Origin: DAHUYF01 sp035623985
Lineage (GTDB): Bacteria; Pseudomonadota; Alphaproteobacteria; ATCC43930; CGMCC-115725
NCBI GenBank assembly: GCA_035623985.1
Contig: DASPSJ010000026.1
Location: forward strand, 20,848 to 84,847
DNA: 64,000 nt
Direction of reading: 5' to 3'
Numbering within the stretch: position 1 is the stretch's first letter; every line of letters begins with the position of its first letter. The notes beneath the pieces were generated by a model. The model did no database searches. It worked only from the letters and a program-made list of their open reading frames with translations, and had not been told where the DNA came from. Positions 34,348 to 43,017 of the stretch are shown here, in pieces. The position numbers and the translations under genes were made by a program.

Positions 34348-35339
34348 GGCGGCAGGAACTCGCTCTCGAAGCAGGCGGCGAGATGGCCCGGGCGCTTCAA
34401 CTCCAGCGGCGGCGCCTCGGCGCGGCAGCGCCCCGTGGCATAGGCGCAGCGCGGCGCAAAGGCGCAGCCGACAATCGCCTCGCGCAGCGACGGCACCACG
34501 CCCGGGATCTCGGCAAGCCGGGGCGGCGCGGGCTGGCCGAGCGTCGCGCCCAGATGCGGCACCGAAGCGAGCAGGCCCCTGGTATAGGGATGGCGCGGGC
34601 GGCGGAAAAGGTCGCGCGCCGACGCCTCCTCGACCTTGCGGCCGGCGTACATGACGACGACGCGCTGCGCCATCTCGGCGACCACGCCGAGATCGTGGGT
34701 GATGAGCAGGATCGCGGCGCCGATGGCGGCCTTGAGGTCGCGCATGAGGTCGAGGATCTGCGCCTGGATGGTGACGTCGAGCGCGGTGGTGGGCTCGTCG
34801 GCGATGAGCAGCTTGGGGTGACAGGCGAGCGCCATGGCGATCATCACCCGCTGGCGCATGCCGCCGGAAAGCTCGTGCGGGTATTGGCGGGCGCGACGCT
34901 CGGGCTCCGCGAGCCGCACCAGGCGCAGCATCTCTACGGCGCGCGCCCTGGCGGCGCGGGCATCGAGCTTCTGATGCAGCATCAGCGTCTCGCCGATCTG
35001 GCGCGCCACCGTCAGCACGGGGTTGAGCGAGGTCATCGGCTCCTGGAAGATCATCGAGATCTCGTTGCCGCGGATGGCGCGCATCTCCGCTTCGTCCAGC
35101 GCCAGCAGATCTCGGCCGTCGAAGCGGATGCGGCCCGAGACGATGCGGCCCGGCGGCGACGGCACCAAGCGCAGGATGGAGAGCGCCGTGACGCTCTTGC
35201 CGCAGCCGCTTTCGCCGACCACCGCCAGGGTCTCGCCGCGGCCGATGGTGCAGGAGACGCCGTCGACCGCGCGCACGATGCCGTCGCGCGTGAAGAAATG
35301 CGTCCTCAGATCCTCGATGGCGAGAAGCGGCTCGTTCAT
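34344..35339 (-). CDS. Peptide ABC transporter ATP-binding protein OppD/DppD
   Basis: A 331-residue ATPase with Walker A GESGCGKSVTALS, QEPMTSLNPVLTV, signature LSGGMRQRVMIAMAL, Walker B LLIADEPTTALD, H-loop ITHDLGVVAEM and the C-terminal Cys-containing extension (VGCAFAPRCAYATGRC). It pairs with the OppF subunit encoded directly downstream. It starts 5 bp after oppC ends. Confidence 0.94.
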   Translation of the reverse strand: MNEPLLAIEDLRTHFFTRDGIVRAVDGVSCTIGRGETLAVVGESGCGKSVTALSILRLVPSPPGRIVSGRIRFDGRDLLALDEAEMRAIRGNEISMIFQEPMTSLNPVLTVARQIGETLMLHQKLDARAARARAVEMLRLVRLAEPERRARQYPHELSGGMRQRVMIAMALACHPKLLIADEPTTALDVTIQAQILDLMRDLKAAIGAAILLITHDLGVVAEMAQRVVVMYAGRKVEEASARDLFRRPRHPYTRGLLASVPHLGATLGQPAPPRLAEIPGVVPSLREAIVGCAFAPRCAYATGRCRAEAPPLELKRPGHLAACFESEFLPP

Positions 35340-35344
35340 GGCGC

Positions 35345-36214
35345 TCAGAGGCGCCGCGCCAGCCGCGGATCGAGAGCGTCGCGCAACCCGTCACCGACCA
35401 GGTTCACCGCCAGCACCGTCAGCGACAGGAACACGCCGGGAAAAATGATGAGATAGGGCCGAAGCTGAAAATAGCTGCGGCCGTCGGCCATGATGTTGCC
35501 CCAGCTCGGGATCTGCGGCGGCGTGCCGGCGCCGATGAAGCTCAGCACCGCCTCGGTGATCATCGCCGAGGCGCAGATATAAGTCGCCTGCACCAGCACG
35601 GGCGCCAGGGTATTAGGCAGGATGTGGCGCCGGAGCGTGCGCAGGAAGCCGGTGCCCGCCGCCGTCGCCGCCTCGACGAAGGGCTGCTCGCGCAGGCCGA
35701 GCACGACGCCGCGCACCAGCCGCGCGACGCGCGGCACCTCGGAGAGGGTGATGGCGATGATGACGTTGCCGAGGCTCGCCTTGGTGAGCGCCATCAGCGC
35801 GATCGCCAGCAGCACCGGCGGCACCGACATGAGCCCGTCCATGACGCGCATGAGCACGCCGTCCGCGAGGCGGTTGAAGCCGGTGAGAAGACCGATGGCG
35901 AGGCCGAAGGCGGTGCTGAGCGCGGCGACGCCCAGCCCGACCTGCAGCGAGACGCGCGCGCCGTAGAGCGTGCGGCTGTAGACGTCGCGGCCATAGGCGT
36001 CGGTACCGAACCAGTAGGCGGCGGCGGGAAAGCGCAGCCGTCGGATCGGCGAGACCGCGAGCGGATCGCTGGTGCCGAGCCAGGGAGCGAGCACGGCGAC
36101 GGCGCCGATCGCGAGCAGGATCAGCAGGCCGAGAATGACCGTGGGATGGCGGCGGACCGCTTCCGTCAGCCAATGCCGGCGCGGCAGCGGCGCGGCAAGC
36201 TCAACCGCGGCCAT
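35345..36214 (-). CDS. Peptide ABC transporter permease OppC/DppC
   Basis: A 289-residue inner-membrane permease with about six transmembrane segments. The N-terminus has the family feature of a long first helix (VILGLLILLAIGAVAVLAPWLG), followed by the periplasmic stretch YWFGTDAYGRDVYSRTLYGARVSL. The cytoplasmic EAA loop (FVEAATAAGTGFLRTLRRHILPN) contacts the ATPases. It starts 1 bp from the end of the oppB gene. Confidence 0.94.
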   Translation of the reverse strand: MAAVELAAPLPRRHWLTEAVRRHPTVILGLLILLAIGAVAVLAPWLGTSDPLAVSPIRRLRFPAAAYWFGTDAYGRDVYSRTLYGARVSLQVGLGVAALSTAFGLAIGLLTGFNRLADGVLMRVMDGLMSVPPVLLAIALMALTKASLGNVIIAITLSEVPRVARLVRGVVLGLREQPFVEAATAAGTGFLRTLRRHILPNTLAPVLVQATYICASAMITEAVLSFIGAGTPPQIPSWGNIMADGRSYFQLRPYLIIFPGVFLSLTVLAVNLVGDGLRDALDPRLARRL

Positions 36215-36215
36215 C

Positions 36216-37157
36216 TCAATACCTCACGCGCGGGTCGAGCAAGGTGTAGCTGATGTCGACCGCGAGGTTGACCAGCACATAGGCGGCGGAAAACAGCAGG
36301 ATCACGCCCTGGATGATCGGATAGTCGCGCCGCAGGATGGCGTCGACGGTGAGCCGGCCGATACCGGGAATGGCGAAGACGGTCTCGGTGACGATGACGC
36401 CGCTGATCAGCAGCGCCACGCCGATGCCGATCACCGTGGCAATCGGCACCGCGGCGTTCTTGAGCGCGTGGCGGATCAGCACTTCGCCCTGGGCGAGCCC
36501 TTTGGCCTCGGCGGTGCGGATGTAATCCTGGCTCAGCACCTCGAGCATGCTGGCGCGCGTGATGCGCGCGATGAGCGCGCCATAGATCAGCCCCAGCGCA
36601 ATGCTGGGCAAGATGAGATGGGCGATGAACGGCGCGAAGCCTTCGCGGATGCTGACATAGCCCTGCACCGGCAGCAGCGGCAGCTCGACCGAGAAGCCCA
36701 GCACCAGGAGATAAGCGAGCACGAAGGAGGGCAGCGAGAAGCCCAGCACGGCGACCAGCATTACCAGCCGATCGATCCAGCTCCCGGCCTTCCACGCGGC
36801 TATCACGCCCAACGGAACGGCGAAGGCGACCGTGACGGCGAGGGTAGTGAGCGTGAGCGCCACGGTCGGCTCGAGCCGCTGGCCGATGAGCTGGGCCACC
36901 GGCAGGTTGGTGAAGATGGAGACGCCGAGATCGCCGTGCAGCACCCCCCAGAGCCAATGGCCGAAGCGCAGTAGGAAGGACTCGTCGAGACCGAGCTTGG
37001 CGTGGATGCGGGCGATGTCCTCAGCGGTGGCGAGGTCGCCGGCGATCACCGCGGCGGGGTCGCCGGGCGCGATGTAGAGGAGCGAGAAGACGAAGAGGGC
37101 CACCACCCCCATCACCGGCACGGTCGCGATCAGGCGACGAATGATGTAGGCGAACAT
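36216..37157 (-). CDS. Peptide ABC transporter permease OppB/DppB
   Basis: A 313-residue permease beginning MFAYIIRRLIATVPVMGVVALFVF, the conserved OppB start, with the periplasmic segment PGDPAAVIAG and the EAA loop DYIRTAEAKGLAQGEVLIRHALKNA followed by GLLISG-type helices. It pairs with OppC to form the channel. It lies 21 bp after the oppA gene. Confidence 0.94.
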   Translation of the reverse strand: MFAYIIRRLIATVPVMGVVALFVFSLLYIAPGDPAAVIAGDLATAEDIARIHAKLGLDESFLLRFGHWLWGVLHGDLGVSIFTNLPVAQLIGQRLEPTVALTLTTLAVTVAFAVPLGVIAAWKAGSWIDRLVMLVAVLGFSLPSFVLAYLLVLGFSVELPLLPVQGYVSIREGFAPFIAHLILPSIALGLIYGALIARITRASMLEVLSQDYIRTAEAKGLAQGEVLIRHALKNAAVPIATVIGIGVALLISGVIVTETVFAIPGIGRLTVDAILRRDYPIIQGVILLFSAAYVLVNLAVDISYTLLDPRVRY

Positions 37158-37178
37158 GCCCGGCGCCGTGCGGTCGGT

Positions 37179-38777
37179 TCACATCTTCTCCACGTTCCAC
37201 AAGAAGACCACCGGGGCGACGATGACGCCTTTCAGGTTCTTGCGGAAGGCGGTGGGGATGACGAACTGGCCGGTCGGAATGTAGGGAACGCTGGCAAACG
37301 CCTCTTCCTGCAGCTCGGCGGCGATCTTCTGCTGCGCGGCGAGGTCGGGAGCTTCCACCCACTGCGTGCGCAACGCTTCGATCTTGTCGTCGGTCGGCCA
37401 GCCGAACCACGACTTCTCGCCGGCCGCGCGCAGCGGGAAGTTGAGCGCGGGGTTGATCATGTCGGGACCGACCAGCCAGGTGAAGAAGATGCTCCAGCCG
37501 TTCTTGTCGACCGGCTCCTTGCTGGTGCGGCGGGTGATCAGCGTGCCCCAATCCATCGCCTGGAGATCGACGTTGAGCCCGACTTCGCGCAGCCGCTCGG
37601 CGGCGACCTGCGCCTGGCGGTCGACGATGGGCTGGTCGGTCGCGGTCAGGATGACGACGCGGTCGCCGTTGTAGCCGCTGTCCTTGATCAGCGCCTTGGC
37701 CTTGGCGAGATCGCGCGGGCCGGAGAGCGCCCCGGCCCCCGCCTCGCTCGCCATCGGCGTGCCGCAGGTATAGTAGGAATAGCAGGTCCGCCAGTTGCTC
37801 TGATCATCGCCGGCGAGCGTGGTCATGATCTCCTTCTGATCGATGACGTAGAGCAGCGCCTGGCGCAGCTTCCGATTGTTGAAGGGCGGCTGAAGCTGGT
37901 TGAAGCGCATCACAGCGATGCTGCCGAGCGGATCGACCTTGGCGATGGTGACGTCCGGATTCTTCTGCAGCTCCGGCACCAGGTCGGCCGGAAGCTGCTG
38001 CCACCAATCGACCTCGCCGGCGGCAAGCGCGTTGACGGCGGTGCCGGGATCGGGGATGTAGAGCCATTCGACGCGGTCGACCTTGACGATCTTGGCGCCG
38101 GCGGCCCAGCTCGGCGCCTCGTCGCGCGGCACGTAGTCGGGGTTGCGGACATAGACCGCCTTGTTGCCGGGAACCCATTCCTCCTTGACGAATTTGAACG
38201 GGCCGGAGCCGGTGGGATCGGTGATCTGGGTGTTGGCGTCGGTGCCGGCGATGCGCTCCGGCATGATGAAGGGAACGTTGCTGGAGAGCTTGCCGAGGGC
38301 TTCGAGCAGCAGCGGGAACGGCTTCTTGAGGATGATCGAGAAGCGGCGGTCGTCGACGGCCTTCATCTCCGCAACCGCCTCCGCCACCACCTGGCCGAAC
38401 CCGTCGCGCTTCATCCAGCGCGCCAGCGAGGCGATGCAATCGGCCGAGCGCACCGGCATGCCGTCATGGAATTTGAGCTTGTCGCGCAGCGTGAAGCTGT
38501 AGATGAGCTTGTCGTCGCTCACCGTCCAGGTATCAACCATCTGCGGCTGCGGCTTGAAATGCTCGTCGAGAGCAAAGAGCGTGTCGTAGACCATGTAGCC
38601 GTGGTTGCGCGTGATATAGGCCGTGGTCCAGATGGGATCGAGGCTGCGCAGATCGGCCTCGGGGATGAACCGGATGGTCTTGCCAGAGGTTTGCGCATGA
38701 GCCGCGGGCGCGAGCAGCCCCGCCGCCAGCATCGCCGCCGCCGCCCAGCGCCAGCATCCCGCCGAAATCCGTCCCAT
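37179..38777 (-). CDS. Peptide-binding protein OppA/DppA (SBP family 5)
   Basis: A 532-residue periplasmic binding protein. A Sec signal peptide (LAPAAHAQ cleavage region) precedes the typical start TIRFIPEADLRSLDPIWTTAYITRNHGYMVYDTLF; later motifs are YSFTLRDKLKFHDGMPVRSADC and GSGPFKFVKEEW. The start ATG 38777 has GGGAGG 6 bp upstream, whereas ATG 38819 has none. Binding specificity is unknown. A truncated second copy of its 5' end lies upstream at 39.2-39.4 kb. Confidence 0.93.
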   Translation of the reverse strand: MGRISAGCWRWAAAAMLAAGLLAPAAHAQTSGKTIRFIPEADLRSLDPIWTTAYITRNHGYMVYDTLFALDEHFKPQPQMVDTWTVSDDKLIYSFTLRDKLKFHDGMPVRSADCIASLARWMKRDGFGQVVAEAVAEMKAVDDRRFSIILKKPFPLLLEALGKLSSNVPFIMPERIAGTDANTQITDPTGSGPFKFVKEEWVPGNKAVYVRNPDYVPRDEAPSWAAGAKIVKVDRVEWLYIPDPGTAVNALAAGEVDWWQQLPADLVPELQKNPDVTIAKVDPLGSIAVMRFNQLQPPFNNRKLRQALLYVIDQKEIMTTLAGDDQSNWRTCYSYYTCGTPMASEAGAGALSGPRDLAKAKALIKDSGYNGDRVVILTATDQPIVDRQAQVAAERLREVGLNVDLQAMDWGTLITRRTSKEPVDKNGWSIFFTWLVGPDMINPALNFPLRAAGEKSWFGWPTDDKIEALRTQWVEAPDLAAQQKIAAELQEEAFASVPYIPTGQFVIPTAFRKNLKGVIVAPVVFLWNVEKM

Positions 38778-38880
38778 CGCCAGCCTCCCCTTCGGCCGCG
38801 TGTCGCCGCGGTTGCTCATGCAAGTTCGGTGCCGTCCACCTTACGTCAGGAGCGGAAGGCCAAGGCTTGCTGCCGGCGTC
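38619..38880. repeat. Duplicated oppA 5' region, copy 1 (inside the intact gene)
   Basis: The 5' end of oppA plus its leader is nearly identical to 39234-39490. Matching landmarks are the sequence coding for SLDPIWTTAYITR, the signal peptide, and the upstream stretch CACCTTACG...CAGGAGC. The copies differ by a small in-frame deletion in the signal peptide and scattered substitutions, so the duplication is old. Confidence 0.8.
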
Positions 38881-39233
38881 GCGTCGGATCGCTCATTGTC
38901 GTCCTCCTTTCGCCCGCTTTGGCTGCGGCTTCTGCGGCATCACAGCCGCTCGGTCGCGAGGCCAAGAGCCGCCGGCACTACGCCTCCGGTGTACACCGGG
39001 GACCCAAATTCGGCATGCGCCGGTGACGTAGTGCTCGCCGAACACCGGCACGGGACTCATGATAGGGGTGCACCCCTTCGCCGCCAAGGCTCATCTCGGC
39101 TTGGCCTTGCGAGATGCCAGGAGCGGCGCGGTCATAGCGCTCGATGCCGGCGAGGCCGGCGCGCAGCCGTGGATGCGGCATCTGCCAGCGCAATTGCTGC
39201 TCCAACAGAAGTCTACACTGACCCCACTTACCT
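38881..39233. other. Non-coding spacer between the two oppA 5' copies
   Basis: About 350 bp with no supportable gene. Short frames on the minus strand have no family resemblance or ribosome-binding site. A perfect 14-bp palindrome CCGGTGTACACCGG lies at 38986-38999. The abrupt loss of oppA similarity right after the ITR codons next to AGTGGGGTCAGTGTAGACTT suggests a rearrangement junction, possibly an old insertion element scar; I cannot identify the element. Confidence 0.45.
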
Positions 39234-39383
39234 CGTGATATAGGCCGTGGTCCAGATGGGATCGAGGCTGCGCAGATCGGCCTCGGGGATGAACCGGATG
39301 GTCTTGCCCGTGGTTTGGGCATGAGCCGCGGGCACGAGCAGCCCCGCCGCCCAACGCCGGCATCCCGCCGAAATCCGCCCCAT
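39228..39383 (-). pseudogene. Truncated second oppA (signal peptide and first about 30 residues only)
   Basis: A 51-codon frame from ATG 39383 (GGGAGAG just upstream) that repeats the N-terminus of the intact OppA: MGRISAGCRRWAAG, AHAQTTGKTIRF and LRSLDPIWTTAYITR. It then meets TAA exactly where homology ends. Only the signal peptide and the first strand remain, so no binding protein can be made. It is the 5' remnant of a second, deleted copy. Confidence 0.85.
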
Positions 39384-39490
39384 CGCCGCTCTCCCTTTGA
39401 TCCCCCTGCCGCTACGACTTTTCTGATGCAAGTTCGATGCCGACCACCTTACGCCAGGAGCAACAGACCAACAAGCGAGCGGCGGCTTGT
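39234..39490. repeat. Duplicated oppA 5' region, copy 2
   Basis: Direct-repeat partner of 38619-38880, in the same orientation. It covers the truncated oppA remnant and the leader sequence upstream, ending about 50 bp before the amidase start. The retained leader may still carry an active promoter reading on the minus strand. Confidence 0.8.
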
Positions 39491-39544
39491 CGGTAGGCGG
39501 CGCTTTCGCCGATAGTGGACGACCTCGACGCCGCGGAGAGCATC

Positions 39545-40954
39545 GTGACCGACCCTTCCGACACCGACATCGCCTTTCTCGCGGCGCGCGAGCTTGTCGC
39601 CGACTATCGTCGCAAGACCTTGTCGCCGGTCGAGGTGACCAAGGCGCTGCTGCGGCGCCTCGATCGGCTGGAGCCCGCGCTCAACGCCTTCGTGCTGGTG
39701 GCGCGGGAGAGCGCGCTCGATCAGGCGCGCGCCGCCGAGGCGCGCTGGGCCAAGGGCGAGCCGCTGGGGCTGCTCGACGGCGTGCCGGTGACGATCAAGG
39801 ACCTCTTCCTCACCAAGGGCTGGCCGACGCTGCGCGGCTCGCGGCTGGTGCGGCGCGATCAGGATTGGAACGAGGACGCGCCGCCGGTGGCGCGGCTCCG
39901 GGAGCATGGCGCGGTGCTGCTGGGCAAGACGACCATGCCGGATTTCGGCTGGAAGGCGGTGGGCGACAGCCCGCTCACCGGCGTCACCCGCAATCCCTGG
40001 AGCCTCGCGCATACGCCGGGCGGCTCCAGCGCCGGCGCAGCGGCGGCGCTGGCCGCCGGCATCGCGCCCCTGGCGCTGGGCACCGATGGCGGCGGCTCGA
40101 TCCGCATCCCCTGCGCCTTTTGCGGCCTGCCCGGCCTCAAGCCGAGCTTCGGCCGGGTGCCGCATTACCCGCCGAGCGCCTTCGGCCTCGTCGCCCATAG
40201 CGGGCCGATGGCGCGCGACGTTGGCGACCTCGCGCTCATGCTCACCGTCATCACCGGCGCCGACGACCGCGACGTCTACGCGCTGCCGCCGGAGCGGCGC
40301 GATTGGACCGAAGGGCTCGAGGAGGGCGTCAAGGGATTGCGCATCGCCTTCAGCCCGACGCTGGGCTACGCGCGCGTCGATGGCGAGATCGCCGCCGCCA
40401 CGGCGGCGGCGGCGCAGCGCTTTGCCGAGCTTGGCGCCACGGTCGAGACAGTGGATCGCCTGTTCGACGATCCCGCCCGGGCTTGGCTGACGCTATGGTG
40501 GTCGGGCGCGGCCAAAGCGATGAGCGCCTTCAGCGCCGGGGAACGACAGCGCGCCGATCCCGGCCTCGAGGCGGCGGCGCAGCAGGGTGCGCGGCTCAGC
40601 GCGATCGACTATGTCACCGCCGATATCGAGCGGAACGCGCTGGCGCTCGCCATGGCGAAGTTCCATCGCCGCTACGACCTGCTGCTGACGCCGAGCGTCG
40701 CGGTGCCGGCGCTCAAGGCGGGCGAGTTGCTGAGCGATCCTGCGACGCAGAAGGAATGGATCGAATGGTCGCCCTTCAGCTATCCCTTCAACCTGACGCG
40801 CCAGCCGGCGGTGAGCGTGCCCTGCGGGCTGACCAAGGCCGGCCTGCCGATCGGACTACAGATCGTCGGCCGGATGTATGACGACGCGCTGGTGCTGCGC
40901 GCCGCCCGCGCCTTCGAGCGCGCGGCACCTTTTCCGCGCTGTCCGCTGGAGTAG
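39545..40954 (+). CDS. Amidase (amidase-signature family)
   Basis: A 469-residue hydrolase of the amidase-signature family. The Ser-cisSer-Lys triad is visible: Lys85 (VTIKDLF), Ser161 (TPGGSSAGAAAAL) and nucleophile Ser185 (GTDGGGSIRIPC), with spacing close to that of FAAH. GTG 39545 has GGAGAG upstream and is preferred over GTG 39515. Substrate unknown; GatA is unlikely because GatB and GatC are absent. Convergent with the MFS gene, with adjacent stop codons. Confidence 0.9.
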   Translation: MTDPSDTDIAFLAARELVADYRRKTLSPVEVTKALLRRLDRLEPALNAFVLVARESALDQARAAEARWAKGEPLGLLDGVPVTIKDLFLTKGWPTLRGSRLVRRDQDWNEDAPPVARLREHGAVLLGKTTMPDFGWKAVGDSPLTGVTRNPWSLAHTPGGSSAGAAAALAAGIAPLALGTDGGGSIRIPCAFCGLPGLKPSFGRVPHYPPSAFGLVAHSGPMARDVGDLALMLTVITGADDRDVYALPPERRDWTEGLEEGVKGLRIAFSPTLGYARVDGEIAAATAAAAQRFAELGATVETVDRLFDDPARAWLTLWWSGAAKAMSAFSAGERQRADPGLEAAAQQGARLSAIDYVTADIERNALALAMAKFHRRYDLLLTPSVAVPALKAGELLSDPATQKEWIEWSPFSYPFNLTRQPAVSVPCGLTKAGLPIGLQIVGRMYDDALVLRAARAFERAAPFPRCPLE

Positions 40955-40961
40955 CTACTCC
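40948..40961. other. Palindrome spanning two abutting stop codons
   Basis: GGAGTAGCTACTCC is a perfect 14-bp palindrome. Its centre holds the TAG stop of the amidase gene (40952-40954) and the TAG stop of the convergent MFS gene (40955-40957), so the genes end back to back with no spacer. No terminator stem with loop is visible. Confidence 0.7.
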
Positions 40962-42262
40962 GCCGCGGCGCGTGCCGGGGCGCGCCGCGCGACGGGCTGC
41001 GGCAGGCGCAGCGCGAGCGCCGCGACCAGCGCCGAGACCAGAGCGCATCCGGCCAGGACGTAGAGCCCGCCGGTAAAGCTGCCGGTGCTGTTCTTGACCC
41101 AGCCGACCAGCGGCGGACCGAAGGCGCCGCCGAGATTGCCGATCGAGTTGATCCAGGCGATGCTCGTCGCCGCCGCCGTCCCGGTCAGAATGGTCGAGGA
41201 CATGGCCCAGAACGGCCCCTTGCTGCCGTAAAAGCCGATGGCGGCGATCGACATGCCGACCAGCGACCAGATCGTGCCGAGACAGAGCCCGGCCGTGATC
41301 AGGCCCGCCGCGGAGAGAATACAAGCGCCGAACAGATTCCAGCGTCGCTCGCCCATGCGGTCGGAAAGCCAGCCCCAGGCCACCAGGCTGACGGTGCCGC
41401 AGATATAGGGCACCGCGCCCGCCCAGCCGACCTGCATGTTGGTGAGGCCCAATTGCTTGAGGAGCTGCGGCATGAAGAGCAGCATGCCGAGGCTCGCGGT
41501 GACGATGCCGAGATAGTTCAGCGACAGCAGCAGCACCTTGGGCTCCCAAAGCGAGCGGATGAGCCCGATCTTGCCTCTCGCCTCGATCTGGCGGCGTTCG
41601 TGCTCGATCTCGGAGACGAGCCAGGCGCGTTCCTCATCGCTCAGCCAACGCGCCTGGGCGGGACGGTCGGTGACGTAGAACAGCACGACGATGCCGAGCA
41701 GCACCGTGGGCGCGGCCTCGAGGAGATACATCCATTTCCAGCCGGCGAGGCCCCAGGCGCCGTTGAGCTCCATGATCGCCGTCGACATCGGTGAGCCGAT
41801 CGCCGCGGCAAGCGGCAAGGCCACGATATAGGTGCCCATCACCCGCGCCCGATGGCGCTCGGGGAACCAGTAGGTGAGAAAGAGGACGATGCCCGGGAAC
41901 AGCCCGGCTTCGGCGAGGCCCAGCAGGAAGCGCACGGTCGCGAAGCTCCACGGCCCAGTGCAGAGGGCGGTCGCGCCGGAGAGCAGCCCCCAGCTCACCA
42001 TGATGCGCGCGATCCACAGCCTCGCGCCGACTTTATCCAGGATGAGGTTGCTTGGCACCTCGAGCAGGAAATAGCCCCAGAAGAAGGCGCTGGCGGCAAA
42101 GCCGTACATCTCGGCGTCGAGGCCGAGATCCCGGTTCATGGTCAGCGCGGCGAAGCTGACATTGATGCGATCGAGATAGCAGAGAAAATAGGTCAGGATC
42201 GCGAAAGGCAGCAGACGCATGTAGATCTTGCGCATGGTCGACTGCTCAAGCGTGCGGATCAT
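40955..42262 (-). CDS. MFS transporter, anion:cation symporter family
   Basis: A 435-residue major-facilitator protein with 12 predicted membrane segments. It opens with MRKIYMRLLPFAILTYFLCYLDRINVSFAAL, the start typical of the ACS family (phthalate, tartrate, glucarate and 4-hydroxyphenylacetate carriers), and has GLAEAGLFPGIVLFLTYWFPERHRAR in the loop after helix 4. ATG 42262 has GGGAGG upstream; the longer frame is not needed. Divergent from the MarR gene across 189 bp, suggesting control by it. Substrate is an organic anion, not identifiable. Confidence 0.9.
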   Translation of the reverse strand: MIRTLEQSTMRKIYMRLLPFAILTYFLCYLDRINVSFAALTMNRDLGLDAEMYGFAASAFFWGYFLLEVPSNLILDKVGARLWIARIMVSWGLLSGATALCTGPWSFATVRFLLGLAEAGLFPGIVLFLTYWFPERHRARVMGTYIVALPLAAAIGSPMSTAIMELNGAWGLAGWKWMYLLEAAPTVLLGIVVLFYVTDRPAQARWLSDEERAWLVSEIEHERRQIEARGKIGLIRSLWEPKVLLLSLNYLGIVTASLGMLLFMPQLLKQLGLTNMQVGWAGAVPYICGTVSLVAWGWLSDRMGERRWNLFGACILSAAGLITAGLCLGTIWSLVGMSIAAIGFYGSKGPFWAMSSTILTGTAAATSIAWINSIGNLGGAFGPPLVGWVKNSTGSFTGGLYVLAGCALVSALVAALALRLPQPVARRAPARAAAE

Positions 42263-42451
42263 CGGTGCCTCCCGCGGACTGTGTTCGCCGTTTGCCGGCT
42301 TTGGGGAAAGCATACCGCGTTTTCCGTGGCGACGGGAACCCGCAATCGGCGAAGCTTTGTCCCGACGTCCTCCTTTCGGTGACGCCGCCTCGCCCTCCTC
42401 GGCCCTCGCCTGCGGCGCGAAACGTGCTAAAACCTCCGGCGGAGGAAAGGA

Positions 42452-42937
42452 ATGACGAACAGCGCCGGCAGGACCGGTCGCCGGCAGCGGCGAGGCGCGG
42501 CCGATGGCGAGCCGTTGCGGCTCGGGCCGCTTGCCGATTTCATCGGCTTCCACCTGCGCCTGGCGCAAGAGGCTTCATTCCAGGCCTTTGCCCGGCGCGT
42601 GCGCGACTATCAGATGCGCCCGGGCCGCTTTGCCGTGCTGGCGCTGATCGGCGAGAATCCCGGCATCTCGCAGACCGCGCTCGGCCGCGCCGCCGGCCGC
42701 GACAAGTCGACGCTGACGCCGGCGCTCAACGACCTCGTGCGCCGCGCGCTGGTGAAGCGACGGCGGGTGGCGAGCGACCGGCGCAGCTACGCGCTGTCGC
42801 TCACCGCCAAGGGCAGGCGGCTGCTGGACGAGCTCACGCTCCACGCGCGCGCCCACGACCGCGTGCTCGACGAGATCGTCGGCCTCAAGCACAAGGCCGA
42901 GTTCATCCGCACGCTGCGCCGGCTGACCCTGGTGTGA
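42452..42937 (+). CDS. MarR-family transcriptional regulator
   Basis: A 161-residue regulator. The winged helix (residues about 60-125) contains NPGISQTALGRAAGRDKSTLTPALNDLVRRALVKRRR and the wing SDRRSYALSLTAKGRRLL, classic MarR motifs. GGAGGAAAGGA sits just before ATG 42452. It lies between a divergent organic-anion transporter and the TRAP-IorAB operon 80 bp downstream, so it could control either; aromatic acids are common MarR ligands. Confidence 0.9.
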   Translation: MTNSAGRTGRRQRRGAADGEPLRLGPLADFIGFHLRLAQEASFQAFARRVRDYQMRPGRFAVLALIGENPGISQTALGRAAGRDKSTLTPALNDLVRRALVKRRRVASDRRSYALSLTAKGRRLLDELTLHARAHDRVLDEIVGLKHKAEFIRTLRRLTLV

Positions 42938-42975
42938 GCGGCAGTTGCGGGACGGAGGGATCTTGGGCTAAGGTA

Positions 42976-42997
42976 GTTTGAATACCAACAATCAAAC
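42976..42997. promoter_or_regulatory. Inverted repeat upstream of the TRAP operon (candidate operator)
   Basis: GTTTGA (42976-42981) and TCAAAC (42992-42997) are perfect 6-bp arms with a 10-bp spacer, 20 bp before the start of the TRAP binding-protein gene and just after marR. Spacing and position fit an operator for the adjacent MarR protein. Confidence 0.45.
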
Positions 42998-43017
42998 ATA
43001 GCGGCAGGGAGGAGGCG

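Noticed and set aside
33340..35394. Apparent fusion of OppF with an upstream reading frame
   Set aside because: The N-terminal part is a shadow of oppD; oppF starts at ATG 34347 overlapping the oppD stop.
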